Shown piece by piece: positions 53,719 to 62,869 of a stretch of 64,000 nucleotides of DNA; the stretch's first letter is position 1, and each line of letters opens with the position of its first letter. The translations under genes were made by a program, and so were the position numbers. The notes beneath the pieces were generated by a model. That model did not search any database. It saw nothing but the letters and a program-made list of their open reading frames with translations, and was not told the DNA's origin. The stretch lies in NCBI RefSeq assembly GCF_900547735.1, contig NZ_URHZ01000012.1, positions 1-64,000 of the forward strand, given 5' to 3'. The DNA comes from an uncultured Clostridium sp. Lineage in GTDB: Bacteria > Bacillota > Clostridia > Lachnospirales > Lachnospiraceae.

Positions 53719-53766
53719 TGAACATATGGAGTTACATGTTTATTGGGAGAGGGGAGGAAGACTGCC

Positions 53767-54213
53767 TTGTACAAAAAAGAAAAAATCGGCCTTCTGTTTA
53801 TTTTGGCCTTGTTTGCCGCATTCTTTATCTTAAACGGCGGCCATAACGAAAAAGTCCGGATGTATCCCTATTTTGTCTGCGGGATAGGATTCGTGCTCAC
53901 GGCTGTCCAGCTTGGAATCACAGTTTATAAGGAAAAGAAAGAAATCGCCTTGGATGTTTCCGCAGCGCTTACAAAAGAACAGTTTCGTTCCGTCGTAATT
54001 ACCGTGGCTGCGGCATTCGCTTACATTTTTCTTGCAAGTATTATCGGTTACTTCACAATGACGTTTGTCTTTGTTGCGGCCTATTCCTACTGGCACACAG
54101 ACAAACAGCAAAAATGGCTTTATATTGCGGTTGCATTGGGCGTTGATATCGTCGTATTTATTGCATTTAAAATGTTTCTCAGCATACCGCTTCCGGCCGG
54201 CCTTTTGATTTAG
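53767..54213 (+). CDS. tctB: Tripartite tricarboxylate transporter small permease (TctB)
   Basis: A 148-residue membrane protein with four hydrophobic segments, the TctB small subunit. The start is inferred to be TTG at 53767, nine bases after AGGGGAGG; the TTG at 53743 has no site. It pairs with TctA, which begins 14 bp further on. Confidence 0.85.
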   Translation: MYKKEKIGLLFILALFAAFFILNGGHNEKVRMYPYFVCGIGFVLTAVQLGITVYKEKKEIALDVSAALTKEQFRSVVITVAAAFAYIFLASIIGYFTMTFVFVAAYSYWHTDKQQKWLYIAVALGVDIVVFIAFKMFLSIPLPAGLLI

Positions 54214-54227
54214 AGAGGAGATATACA

Positions 54228-55730
54228 ATGGAAAATATGATGCTGGGTCTTATAACCGCACTTTCCCCGGTGAATCTGCTGGCCGTGCTGGCCGGAACAA
54301 TCCTTGGCATTGCCTTTGGGGCGATGCCGGGGCTGTCTGCCACAATCGGTATCGCCGTATTAATTCCGGTCTCTTATGGAATGGAGCCGGCAACGGGGCT
54401 TATCTTACTGGCCGGTGTTTACGTCGGCGCAACTTACGGCGGTTCAATTTCAGCCGTACTGGTCAATACACCGGGTACGCCCAGTGCGGCGGCAACCGGA
54501 TGGGACGGACATCCAATGGCGCTGAAAGGGCATGCGACGGAGGCGTTAATCGAATCGGCGACCGCCTCATTCTGGGGGACGGTAATCGGTGTGATTGCTC
54601 TTCTTACCATTGCTCCCTCCCTGGCTGAATTTTCATTGAGGTTCAGCACGCAGGAGAATGTGTGTCTGGCGATTTTCGGACTGACGATTATCGCCTCCCT
54701 TTCCAAGAACCTGATGAAAGGCCTGATTGGCGGATGTATCGGCCTTCTGCTCGGCTGTTTCGGAATGGATCCGCAGTTTGGATTCGCACGATTTTCGTTT
54801 GGCCAGATGGAACTGATTACCGGACTTCCGACGGTTCCGACCCTGGTCGGCCTGTATTCGATTTCCCAGGTTTTATCCATGGTGGCGGACAGGAGCGGGA
54901 CCGTGAATGTGGACAGTTCCCTTTCGATGGTCAATAAATACCGTTTGAAACTGAAGGATTTGTGTTATTATCCGCTCACCTATCTCTGGTGCGGAATCGT
55001 AGGCGTCATTATCGGCATGATTCCGGCGGCAGGAGGCAGTATCGCAGCCTTTATGGGATATAACGAAGCAAAGCGTATTTCAAAGACTCCCGAGCTTTTC
55101 GGCACGGGGCACCGGGAAGGAATTGCCGGGCCGGAGAGCGCCAACAACGGAGTCATCGGCGGTTCCCTGATACCGATGATGACGCTCGGAATACCGGGGA
55201 ATGCCGTTTCGGCCGTATTGATGGGTGCGCTGATGCTTCACGGAATGACGCCGGGGAATGATCTTTTTACAACCAAGGCGCATATCACCTATCCATTTAT
55301 TTTCGGAATTCTGACGGCTGCTTTCCTGATGGTGATTATTGGTGTTACCTTTGCCAAGCAGTTTGCCAAGGTCAACCGGATTCCACAGAATTATCTCACA
55401 AGCGGCATCCTTGTACTGACTGTTTTAGGAGCCTTCTCCTGTAATAATACATACTCTCAGGTTTACATAATGCTTTTCTGCGGAATTTTAGGTTACTTCC
55501 TGAAATGGATGAAGATCGACCTTTCGGCAGTGGTTCTGGGATATATTCTTGGACCGATTGCAGAGCGCGGTCTTGTGCGTACGCTTATTAAGACCGGTAC
55601 AGGTATGGCGGCGGTGGAATCATTTTTGACCAGGCCAATCTGTCTGGTGCTGCTGATTGCCAGCCTGATCTCATTCTGCTTCCCTCTCATTAAAAAGGTT
55701 ATGGCAGACAAAAGAGCTGCCGCAAACTAA
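54228..55730 (+). CDS. tctA: Tripartite tricarboxylate transporter large permease (TctA)
   Basis: A 500-residue TctA-family permease (PF01970) with about eleven to twelve membrane segments. The hallmark is FGAMPGLSATIGIAVLIPVSYGM near the N terminus and the matching GMIPAAGGSIAAFMGYNEAK and GIAGPESANNGVIGGSLIPMMTLGIPG. It carries the carboxylate across the membrane with a cation gradient. AGAGGAG precedes the ATG and a strong terminator follows. Confidence 0.94.
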   Translation: MENMMLGLITALSPVNLLAVLAGTILGIAFGAMPGLSATIGIAVLIPVSYGMEPATGLILLAGVYVGATYGGSISAVLVNTPGTPSAAATGWDGHPMALKGHATEALIESATASFWGTVIGVIALLTIAPSLAEFSLRFSTQENVCLAIFGLTIIASLSKNLMKGLIGGCIGLLLGCFGMDPQFGFARFSFGQMELITGLPTVPTLVGLYSISQVLSMVADRSGTVNVDSSLSMVNKYRLKLKDLCYYPLTYLWCGIVGVIIGMIPAAGGSIAAFMGYNEAKRISKTPELFGTGHREGIAGPESANNGVIGGSLIPMMTLGIPGNAVSAVLMGALMLHGMTPGNDLFTTKAHITYPFIFGILTAAFLMVIIGVTFAKQFAKVNRIPQNYLTSGILVLTVLGAFSCNNTYSQVYIMLFCGILGYFLKWMKIDLSAVVLGYILGPIAERGLVRTLIKTGTGMAAVESFLTRPICLVLLIASLISFCFPLIKKVMADKRAAAN

Positions 55731-55747
55731 ACAAATGAAATATTGGT

Positions 55748-55800
55748 AAAGTCTGAACTATGAAGTGATATTTCCGCTTCAAGGTTCAGACTTTCTTTTT
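55748..55800 (+). terminator. Terminator after tctA
   Basis: AAAGTCTGAAC (55748-55758) pairs with GTTCAGACTTT (55784-55794), with an inner GAAG/CTTC helix, followed by a long T run. Confidence 0.85.
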
Positions 55801-56145
55801 TTCTGCGGCAGAAACGGTAAAATACGTCGTTTCGCGCCGCAACCCTCGGGTTTAACCCAAGGGGGCCCGCTGTCTGTGGCTTTCGCTACGCTCCACTCAC
55901 AAAAAACACCTCACGGAATACTGTCGGTGAACAGGAACTTTTTGACCTCGGTAAATCCCTTAAAAGCCCGGAAATAATTGAAACTTCGGCCTTTCTGTGC
56001 TACACTAACATTGGTGCCTATGTGGACATAGTAAAAAAATTGTATATAGGTTTCTTTTGTTGTGGTAAAATGTAAATAAAACATTCTGGCGCAAGCCGTA
56101 ACAATATTTTTTCAGAATGGCGGGGAAAGAAAAGGAGACAGGAAG
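55801..56145. other. Intergenic region before the signalling block
   Basis: A 345-bp stretch without a credible gene. TGTGGTAAAAT near 56072 is a likely extended -10 element for the next gene. I found no match to a c-di-GMP riboswitch despite the nature of the following gene. Confidence 0.4.
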
Positions 56146-58755
56146 ATGCTTTCAAAAAAAGTAATTCTGGTTGTGGAAGATAATGAAATAAACCGTATGA
56201 TGCTAAGTGAAATGCTGTCCTCGGAATACAGAGTTCTGGAAGCGGAGAACGGACAGGCTGCGCTCGCTGTGCTGGAGGAGCACAGGGACGATGTTTCACT
56301 GATCCTGCTTGATATTACCATGCCGATCATGGATGGATATACGTTCCTTTCTATTGCAAAAGCAGATCCGGCTCTTGCATCTATCCCTGTCATCGTAACA
56401 ACGCAGAGCGACAGTGAGGCCGACGAGGTTGCGGCCCTGTCCCACGGTGCGACCGATTTTGTGGCGAAACCATACAAACCCCAGATTATCCGGCACAGAG
56501 TGGCCAGCATCATCCACCTCCGGGAAACGGCGGCGATGATCAATCAGTTCCAGTATGACCGGCTGACCGGCCTTTACAGCAAGGAATTTTTTTATCAGCG
56601 GGTGAGGGAAATTCTCAACCAGAATCCGGGGCAGAAGTACGATATCCTATGCTCGGATATTGAAAATTTTAAGCTGATTAACGACGTTTTCGGTGTGGCC
56701 GCCGGCGACCAGCTCCTGTGCGGAGTGGCGGATTTGTACCGGCAGCTCACGGGTGACGGTGGGACCTGCGGCCGTCTGAGTGCGGACCAGTTTGCCTGCC
56801 TGCTGGAACACAGGGATAAATATGAAGATGATATGTTTATCCGTGCCAATGAAGTGATCAATGCCCTCCCCAATGCAAAAAATGTTGTGATGAAATGGGG
56901 GATTTTTTCCATTGAAAACCGCAGCATTTCGATAGAACAGATGTCTGACCGCGCCCTTCTTGCGGCGCGCAGCATCAAAGGACAGTACAGAAAGTATTTT
57001 GCCGCTTATGACGACAAGCTCCGTGATGAACTGCTGCGGCAGCAGGCTATCATCGACAGCATGGAATCCGCCCTGAAAGAGGAACAGTTCCTGATTTACC
57101 TGCAGCCCAAATACAGAATCCGGGATGAAAGGCTGGCCGGTGCCGAAGCGCTGATACGCTGGAAACATCCCGAGTGGGGATTTCAGTCTCCGGCCGAGTT
57201 TATCCCGCTTTTCGAGAAAAACGGATTTATCACAAAACTCGATCAGTTTGTCTGGGATAAGACGTGTTCTTATCTGAAGGAGTGGGACAGGAAAGGTTAT
57301 CCGCAGATACCGGTTTCCGTCAATGTCTCACGTGCCGATATTTATAATGCAGATATAGCGGACACACTGAGCAAGATTGTACATAAATATGGTCTGCCGC
57401 CCTCACGCCTCCATCTGGAGATTACGGAGAGCGCCTATACGGAAAACCCGGGCCAGATTATTGAAACGGTCGGCCGTCTGCGAAAACTGGGATTTATCAT
57501 CGAGATGGACGATTTCGGCAGCGGATATTCCTCACTGAATATGCTGAACCAGATGCCGATCGATATCCTGAAGCTGGATATGAAATTCATTCAGAGTGAG
57601 ACGGCAAAACCGATCAGCCAGGGAGTGCTTCAATTCATCATGGAGCTGGCCCGCTGGATGCACCTGGGCGTTGTAGCCGAGGGAGTAGAGACCAAGGAAC
57701 AGTTAAACCGCCTGCTGGAAACGGGCTGTGACTATGTGCAGGGTTATTACTTTGCAAAGCCGATGCCGGGCACGGAATTTGAAGAACTGCTGAAGAAACA
57801 GGAAACCGTGGAAATAGAAGAAAAACGGGGAAATGACCGCGGGGAACTGCAGAAAATGGAGAGGCAGGCCGGGCACAGGAAGCAGGTACTCTTAGCAGCC
57901 GATGAAGACGCGGAATACAGAAGACAGATCGTCGATAATTTTTCGGAATATTATGAAGTTCTGGAGGCTGTGGATGATGCTTCCGCACTGGAACTCATTG
58001 CCGGATATGCGGATTGCCTGGATGCGGTTCTTTTGAGCGTTTCTCTGACCGGAGCAGGCGGTATGTCAGTGCTTCACTCCGTCAAAAGGGATAAATCGGT
58101 ATGGAACATTCCGGTCATTGTCACCGGTCCGCCGGATATGCAGACGGAAAAACAGGCGATAGCAATGGGAGCCGACGATTATGCGGTCAAACCCCATGCA
58201 CCCGAAAGTCTTAGAAAGAGAATCAATCATGTTATCAGGCTGGCCACATTCCCGAAGCGGGAGCAGGATTTGAAGGAGGAGGCGTACCGCGACCCCATGA
58301 CCAATGTCCTGAACCGCCGGGGATGGGAGGCGGCCACCGCTTCTCTTCAGAAGGAGGATGCCCCATTTGCATTCTATCTCTTTGACCTCGACAATTTGAA
58401 GGAGGTTAACGACACGCTCGGTCATATGGAAGGCGACCGCCTGATCCAGGAGTTCGGGGAGCTTCTCCGGGCCCATACCAGAAAAACCGATATTCTGGCC
58501 AGATATGGGGGCGATGAATTTGTGGCTATCATGAAACAGATGAAATCGGATGATGCCGCGATGAAAAAGGGAAGGGAAATCTGCCGGGCGCTTGCCGAAA
58601 AACGTTTTGCAGAGAAAATTACGGTGACAGCTTCCGTGGGAATCGTAATCTGGAACGTGGAGGAGCCGCTTGAGGATGTAATAAAACGGGTGGATTTGGC
58701 ATTGTACCGTGCAAAAGCGAATTGTAAAGGTGGATGTTACCTGTGGAAGGAATAA
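56146..58755 (+). CDS. REC-GGDEF-EAL-REC-GGDEF cyclic-di-GMP signalling protein
   Basis: An 869-residue cytoplasmic multidomain protein. An N-terminal receiver (about 4-122) has LILLDITMP, then a degenerate GGDEF domain (RLSADQF replaces the motif near residue 212). The EAL phosphodiesterase (about 305-550) keeps AEALIRW and DDFGSGYSS and should be active. A second receiver (about 577-700) has LLSVSLTGAGG, where the phospho-acceptor Asp is lost. A C-terminal GGDEF (about 710-865) has an intact YGGDEF (about 788). It could both make and break c-di-GMP. GGAGACAGGAAG precedes the ATG; the histidine kinase starts five bases after its stop, so phosphorylation by that kinase is likely. Confidence 0.92.
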   Translation: MLSKKVILVVEDNEINRMMLSEMLSSEYRVLEAENGQAALAVLEEHRDDVSLILLDITMPIMDGYTFLSIAKADPALASIPVIVTTQSDSEADEVAALSHGATDFVAKPYKPQIIRHRVASIIHLRETAAMINQFQYDRLTGLYSKEFFYQRVREILNQNPGQKYDILCSDIENFKLINDVFGVAAGDQLLCGVADLYRQLTGDGGTCGRLSADQFACLLEHRDKYEDDMFIRANEVINALPNAKNVVMKWGIFSIENRSISIEQMSDRALLAARSIKGQYRKYFAAYDDKLRDELLRQQAIIDSMESALKEEQFLIYLQPKYRIRDERLAGAEALIRWKHPEWGFQSPAEFIPLFEKNGFITKLDQFVWDKTCSYLKEWDRKGYPQIPVSVNVSRADIYNADIADTLSKIVHKYGLPPSRLHLEITESAYTENPGQIIETVGRLRKLGFIIEMDDFGSGYSSLNMLNQMPIDILKLDMKFIQSETAKPISQGVLQFIMELARWMHLGVVAEGVETKEQLNRLLETGCDYVQGYYFAKPMPGTEFEELLKKQETVEIEEKRGNDRGELQKMERQAGHRKQVLLAADEDAEYRRQIVDNFSEYYEVLEAVDDASALELIAGYADCLDAVLLSVSLTGAGGMSVLHSVKRDKSVWNIPVIVTGPPDMQTEKQAIAMGADDYAVKPHAPESLRKRINHVIRLATFPKREQDLKEEAYRDPMTNVLNRRGWEAATASLQKEDAPFAFYLFDLDNLKEVNDTLGHMEGDRLIQEFGELLRAHTRKTDILARYGGDEFVAIMKQMKSDDAAMKKGREICRALAEKRFAEKITVTASVGIVIWNVEEPLEDVIKRVDLALYRAKANCKGGCYLWKE

Positions 58756-58760
58756 AATAA

Positions 58761-61700
58761 ATGAAGTATTATACGACAGCGAAAGATACGGCCCAGGCAT
58801 TCTGCCGGGCCTGGTTCGAACAGCGTGACAGGGAAACGGCAGTCGGTGTTCTCTCTGATGATATTGACTTTGTGGGCACCGGAGAGGATGAATTTGCCTG
58901 CGGCAAGGCGGAGATGACCGCCTATATAAACCAGGATATCAGTGAGATTACGGAACCGTTCTCCTGTGATATGAGAGTGATCCATGAACAGAGCATTACG
59001 GCGGAAGTGACCCATCTCTCTATGGAAATGACGCTGAAAAACAGGCAGTATATCTGGCATCTGCGTACGTTCTTTACGCTTGCTTTGGAAGACGGGAACT
59101 GGAAGATTAAAAGTTTCCATGTGGCGGAACCCGGCAGCAGCCAGAGAGGCGGGGAGCATTATCCCCTGTCACTTGTGATGGAACACATCAGCAGACAGAG
59201 GCAGGAACTTTTAAACGATTCCGTAGCCGGCGGTATGATGGGAGGATATGTCGAAGACGGATTTCCGTTCTATTTTATCAACCGGCAGATGCTGGATTAT
59301 TTGGGATATGAGAATAAGACGGAATTTGTCAGTGATATAGAGGGCAAGATTTCCAACTGTATGCATCCCGATGATAGGAAATCGGTGGATGAGACCGTGA
59401 ATGCACAGCTCCTGGAGGGCGATGAATATATCGTAGAATACAGGATGCGCAAGAAAGACGGCACGTACATATGGGTCCATGATACAGGCAGGAGGCTTAT
59501 GGCGGAGGACGGACGTTCCGCAATTGTCTCAGTCTGCATTGATATCACGGAAGAGAAAAAGATGAGGGATGAGCTGGTCCATCTCTATAATAATATCCCG
59601 GGAGCCGTTTTCCGGTGCCGTTATGACGAGGAGCTTTCCGTGATTGACGCCAACAACGGCCTGTTTGAATTCCTTGGCTACACCAGGGAAGAATTTACCG
59701 CTTTGGGTAATAAGATGTCGGCCGTCATTCATCCCGACGACATGCCGCTTATGCTGCAGAAAATCAGGATGCAATTGCAGTACGGCAACACGGTCCGAAG
59801 CGAGAGCCGTGTCATCTGCAAGGACGGGGCAGTTAAGTGGTTTTCGCTTAAAGCCCAGCTTTTCCAGGAGAAGGATGAGGGACAGCTTTTCAGTGTACTT
59901 CTCGATATTACGGATGAAAGATGCCTGCAGGAGAGAAATGATGAACTTTACGAGCAGGAGCTGGCCTATTTTGTGGAACTTTCTTCCGAGGAGGGAAGCG
60001 CCCAGGGCCGCCTCAATGTCACCCTCAATCAAATGGAGAGTTACATTTGCACGCCTCAGATGGCGGTTGCCGATGTGGGAAGCACTTATGATGAACTGGT
60101 GGAACATCTGTCTGAGGCCGCGGTGGATCCGGCATACGGAGAGCTCATCCGCAGCTCACTGGCACGTGAAAAGGTGCTGGCGGAGTATGCATCGGGAAAG
60201 ACGGATCACCATTTTGAATTTCTGAGAAGACGCGGTGACGAAGGCGTGTTCTGGAGCAGTACAAACTTTCGTTTATACCGGGAGCCGGAGAAAGACGATG
60301 TCATTGCCTTTTTCTATACAACGGATAACACGGCCCACAAGATTCAGGAGGAACTGCTTAAAAAGATTACCCGGCTTGATTATGAACTCCTTACGGAGGT
60401 CAACATCCGGCGTGATACCCACCGTCTCATCTCTTTTGACGAGAGCAGCCAGAAGGCAGGAGCAGCGGAGGGGGAGTTCCGGGCCGAGGCCAGACTGCTT
60501 GCAGACCGTTTTATGGATGATGCGACGAGACGCGAATATCTGGAAAAGATGGATTTTGATTATATGGAAAAGAGACTGTCTGAGGAGCCTGTATACTCAT
60601 TTGTCATTGAGATGATGGACGAGGAGGGAAAGAAGAGAGTAAAACGTTTCCAGGTCTTCTATATCGAGAAGGAACTCGGCAGGGTCTGTGTGGCGCGCAG
60701 CGATGTGACCGATGTGGTGCAGAAGGAGCAGCGCCAGAAGGAAGAGCTGGCCGCCGCCCTGGTGGCTGCCGAGCAGGCGAACGCCGCAAAATCGGATTTC
60801 CTTTCCAGGATGAGCCATGAGATCAGGACGCCGATGAATGCAATCATCGGTATGAGTACCATTGCCGCCCAGGCTGTCGGCGATGATGAACAGATTGCCG
60901 ACTGTATCTCAAAGATAGGAATTTCATCAAGGTTCCTTCTGTCGTTAATCAATGATATTCTGGATATGAGCCGGATCGAAAGCGGTAAAATGCTCTTAAA
61001 GAATGAAAAGATTCCCACGGAAGAGTTCATCGTGGGGCTTAATTCCATCTGCTATTCCCAGGCATCCGCAAAGGGAGTGGAGTATGAGTGTATCGTGGAT
61101 CCTGTGCTGGATGACTATTATGTCGGTGATGCGATGAAGCTGCAGCAGGTGCTTTTGAATATCCTGAGCAATGCCATCAAATTTACCGGTGAGGGAGGAA
61201 AAGTCACCTTCTCGGCATCACAGCGCCAAAGAACGAAAAATACCGCTGCCCTGCGGTTTATTGTAAATGATACGGGTGTGGGCATGAGTGAGGAATTCCT
61301 CCCACGCATTTTCGAACCGTTTTCCCAGGAATCCATTGGCACCACGGCCCTGTACGGGGGCACCGGGCTGGGACTTGCAATCTCGAAGAGTATTGTGGAC
61401 CTGATGGACGGTAAAATTACGGTGCGTTCCATCAAAGGAATCGGAACGGAATTTACGGTGGACGTAAAGCTTGGAATTACCGAAGAAGAGAAGCTGCTCC
61501 ATTGTCAGAAAAAGCAGAATTACAATTTTTCCCACCTGAAAACACTGGTCGTAGATGACGATGTGGTAGTATGCGAGAGCGCGGTTGTCACTCTGCGTGA
61601 GATGGGAGTCACCGCAGAATGGGTGGACAGCGGCCGCAAAGCCGTCGAGCGGGTGCAGGGCCTCTGGGATGAGGGCAAATACTTTGATATGATTCTGATA

Positions 61701-62345
61701 GACTGGAAAATGCCGGGAATGGACGGAATCGAGACTGCCAGACATATCAGGGCTATCGTAGGGCCGGAGGTTACGATTATTATTATGACCGCCTATGACT
61801 GGATTTCCATAGAGCATGAAGCAAAACTGGCCGGAGTTAACCTTCTGATGAGCAAACCGATGTTTAAATCCGCTCTGGTTTCGGCTTTTTCCAAAGCGCT
61901 TGGAGAGAAGGAAGAGAGAAAGCCGCAGATGGACGCGGCCGCCTACGATTTTTCCGGAAGACGTCTGCTGCTGGCGGAAGATAATGCCATTAACACCGAG
62001 GTTGCCGTGATGCTGCTTGAGAGCAAGGGATTTACCGTGGATACGGCGGAAAACGGACTCAGGGCGCTGGAACTGTTCAGTAAATCGTCTACCGGATATT
62101 ATGATGCGATTCTGATGGATATCAGGATGCCGCTCATGGACGGTCTGACGGCGACGACGAGTATCAGGCACCTAAGCAATACGGACGCCTCAACAATTCC
62201 GATTGTTGCAATGACGGCCAACGCGTTCGATGACGATATAGAAAAGAGCAAGGCGGCCGGTATGGATGCCCACCTGGCGAAGCCGATTGATTCGGACCGG
62301 CTGTATCAGACGCTTTACCATCTTATTTTCAGAGAGGAAGGTTAA
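58761..62345 (+). CDS. Hybrid sensor histidine kinase (SnoaL-PAS-HisKA-HATPase-REC-REC)
   Basis: A 1194-residue cytoplasmic kinase without a clear membrane segment. It begins with a SnoaL/NTF2-like domain (about 1-125), followed by two or three PAS domains (about 155-545). The dimerisation/phospho-acceptor site is MSHEIRTPMNAI (about 684) and the ATPase domain is at about 790-905 (GTGLGLAISKSIV). Two receivers follow with acceptor Asp in ILIDWKMPGMDG (about 978) and ILMDIRMPLMDG (about 1118). With the separate Hpt protein downstream it can run a His-Asp-His-Asp relay. It is 5 bp after the c-di-GMP protein and 4 bp before the Hpt gene. The signal is unknown; the NTF2-like domain may bind a small ligand. 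Confidence 0.93.
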   Translation: MKYYTTAKDTAQAFCRAWFEQRDRETAVGVLSDDIDFVGTGEDEFACGKAEMTAYINQDISEITEPFSCDMRVIHEQSITAEVTHLSMEMTLKNRQYIWHLRTFFTLALEDGNWKIKSFHVAEPGSSQRGGEHYPLSLVMEHISRQRQELLNDSVAGGMMGGYVEDGFPFYFINRQMLDYLGYENKTEFVSDIEGKISNCMHPDDRKSVDETVNAQLLEGDEYIVEYRMRKKDGTYIWVHDTGRRLMAEDGRSAIVSVCIDITEEKKMRDELVHLYNNIPGAVFRCRYDEELSVIDANNGLFEFLGYTREEFTALGNKMSAVIHPDDMPLMLQKIRMQLQYGNTVRSESRVICKDGAVKWFSLKAQLFQEKDEGQLFSVLLDITDERCLQERNDELYEQELAYFVELSSEEGSAQGRLNVTLNQMESYICTPQMAVADVGSTYDELVEHLSEAAVDPAYGELIRSSLAREKVLAEYASGKTDHHFEFLRRRGDEGVFWSSTNFRLYREPEKDDVIAFFYTTDNTAHKIQEELLKKITRLDYELLTEVNIRRDTHRLISFDESSQKAGAAEGEFRAEARLLADRFMDDATRREYLEKMDFDYMEKRLSEEPVYSFVIEMMDEEGKKRVKRFQVFYIEKELGRVCVARSDVTDVVQKEQRQKEELAAALVAAEQANAAKSDFLSRMSHEIRTPMNAIIGMSTIAAQAVGDDEQIADCISKIGISSRFLLSLINDILDMSRIESGKMLLKNEKIPTEEFIVGLNSICYSQASAKGVEYECIVDPVLDDYYVGDAMKLQQVLLNILSNAIKFTGEGGKVTFSASQRQRTKNTAALRFIVNDTGVGMSEEFLPRIFEPFSQESIGTTALYGGTGLGLAISKSIVDLMDGKITVRSIKGIGTEFTVDVKLGITEEEKLLHCQKKQNYNFSHLKTLVVDDDVVVCESAVVTLREMGVTAEWVDSGRKAVERVQGLWDEGKYFDMILIDWKMPGMDGIETARHIRAIVGPEVTIIIMTAYDWISIEHEAKLAGVNLLMSKPMFKSALVSAFSKALGEKEERKPQMDAAAYDFSGRRLLLAEDNAINTEVAVMLLESKGFTVDTAENGLRALELFSKSSTGYYDAILMDIRMPLMDGLTATTSIRHLSNTDASTIPIVAMTANAFDDDIEKSKAAGMDAHLAKPIDSDRLYQTLYHLIFREEG

Positions 62346-62349
62346 ACCG

Positions 62350-62721
62350 ATGCAGAGTTTCAGAGAAATACTTGGAGCTTATGGTGTGGATTATGACAGG
62401 ACAATGGCGCGTTTCATGGGAAATGAGAAATTTTATCTGAAGATACTGAAAAGACTGCCTCAGGATCAGAACCTGGACGGCCTGGGAGCCGCTTTGGACA
62501 AGGAAGATCTGGCCGCCGCCTTTGAGGCGGCGCATACGATAAAGGGACTGGCGGGAAATTTGGGATTACAGTCCATTTATGAGGTGATTTCCGCCATGGT
62601 GGAGCCTCTGCGTGCCGGAGAACCCAGAGAGGATTATAAAATATTTTATCAGACTGTTTGTGAGGAATACCGGAAAGTGGAGCATATGAGAATGGAACTG
62701 GAACAACTGGACGGGTTTTAG
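62350..62721 (+). CDS. Hpt domain phosphotransfer protein
   Basis: A 123-residue histidine phosphotransfer protein. The acceptor motif is FEAAHTIKGLAGNLG (His about residue 61) in the middle of a four-helix bundle. It should shuttle phosphate between the receivers of the preceding kinase and another response regulator, perhaps the c-di-GMP protein upstream. The start at 62350 is chosen because GAGGAAGG precedes it; the longer frame overlaps the kinase gene in a different frame. Confidence 0.9.
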   Translation: MQSFREILGAYGVDYDRTMARFMGNEKFYLKILKRLPQDQNLDGLGAALDKEDLAAAFEAAHTIKGLAGNLGLQSIYEVISAMVEPLRAGEPREDYKIFYQTVCEEYRKVEHMRMELEQLDGF

Positions 62722-62869
62722 GCGTTCGGGGAACCCGGACCATATCCATCAGAAGTCAATGTCCGCTGACCGTGTTCAGTTGGAACAGGCGAAGCCGGCG
62801 GGAAAAGAACCGGAACGGTTTTATTAACGGCGGCGGATTATCCCATCCGGTACCGGTGAAGGAGTTTAT

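Noticed and set aside
61218..62171. 317-residue antisense frame in the hybrid kinase gene
   Set aside because: It is a reverse-strand shadow of receiver domains with His/Arg-rich composition; no family match.
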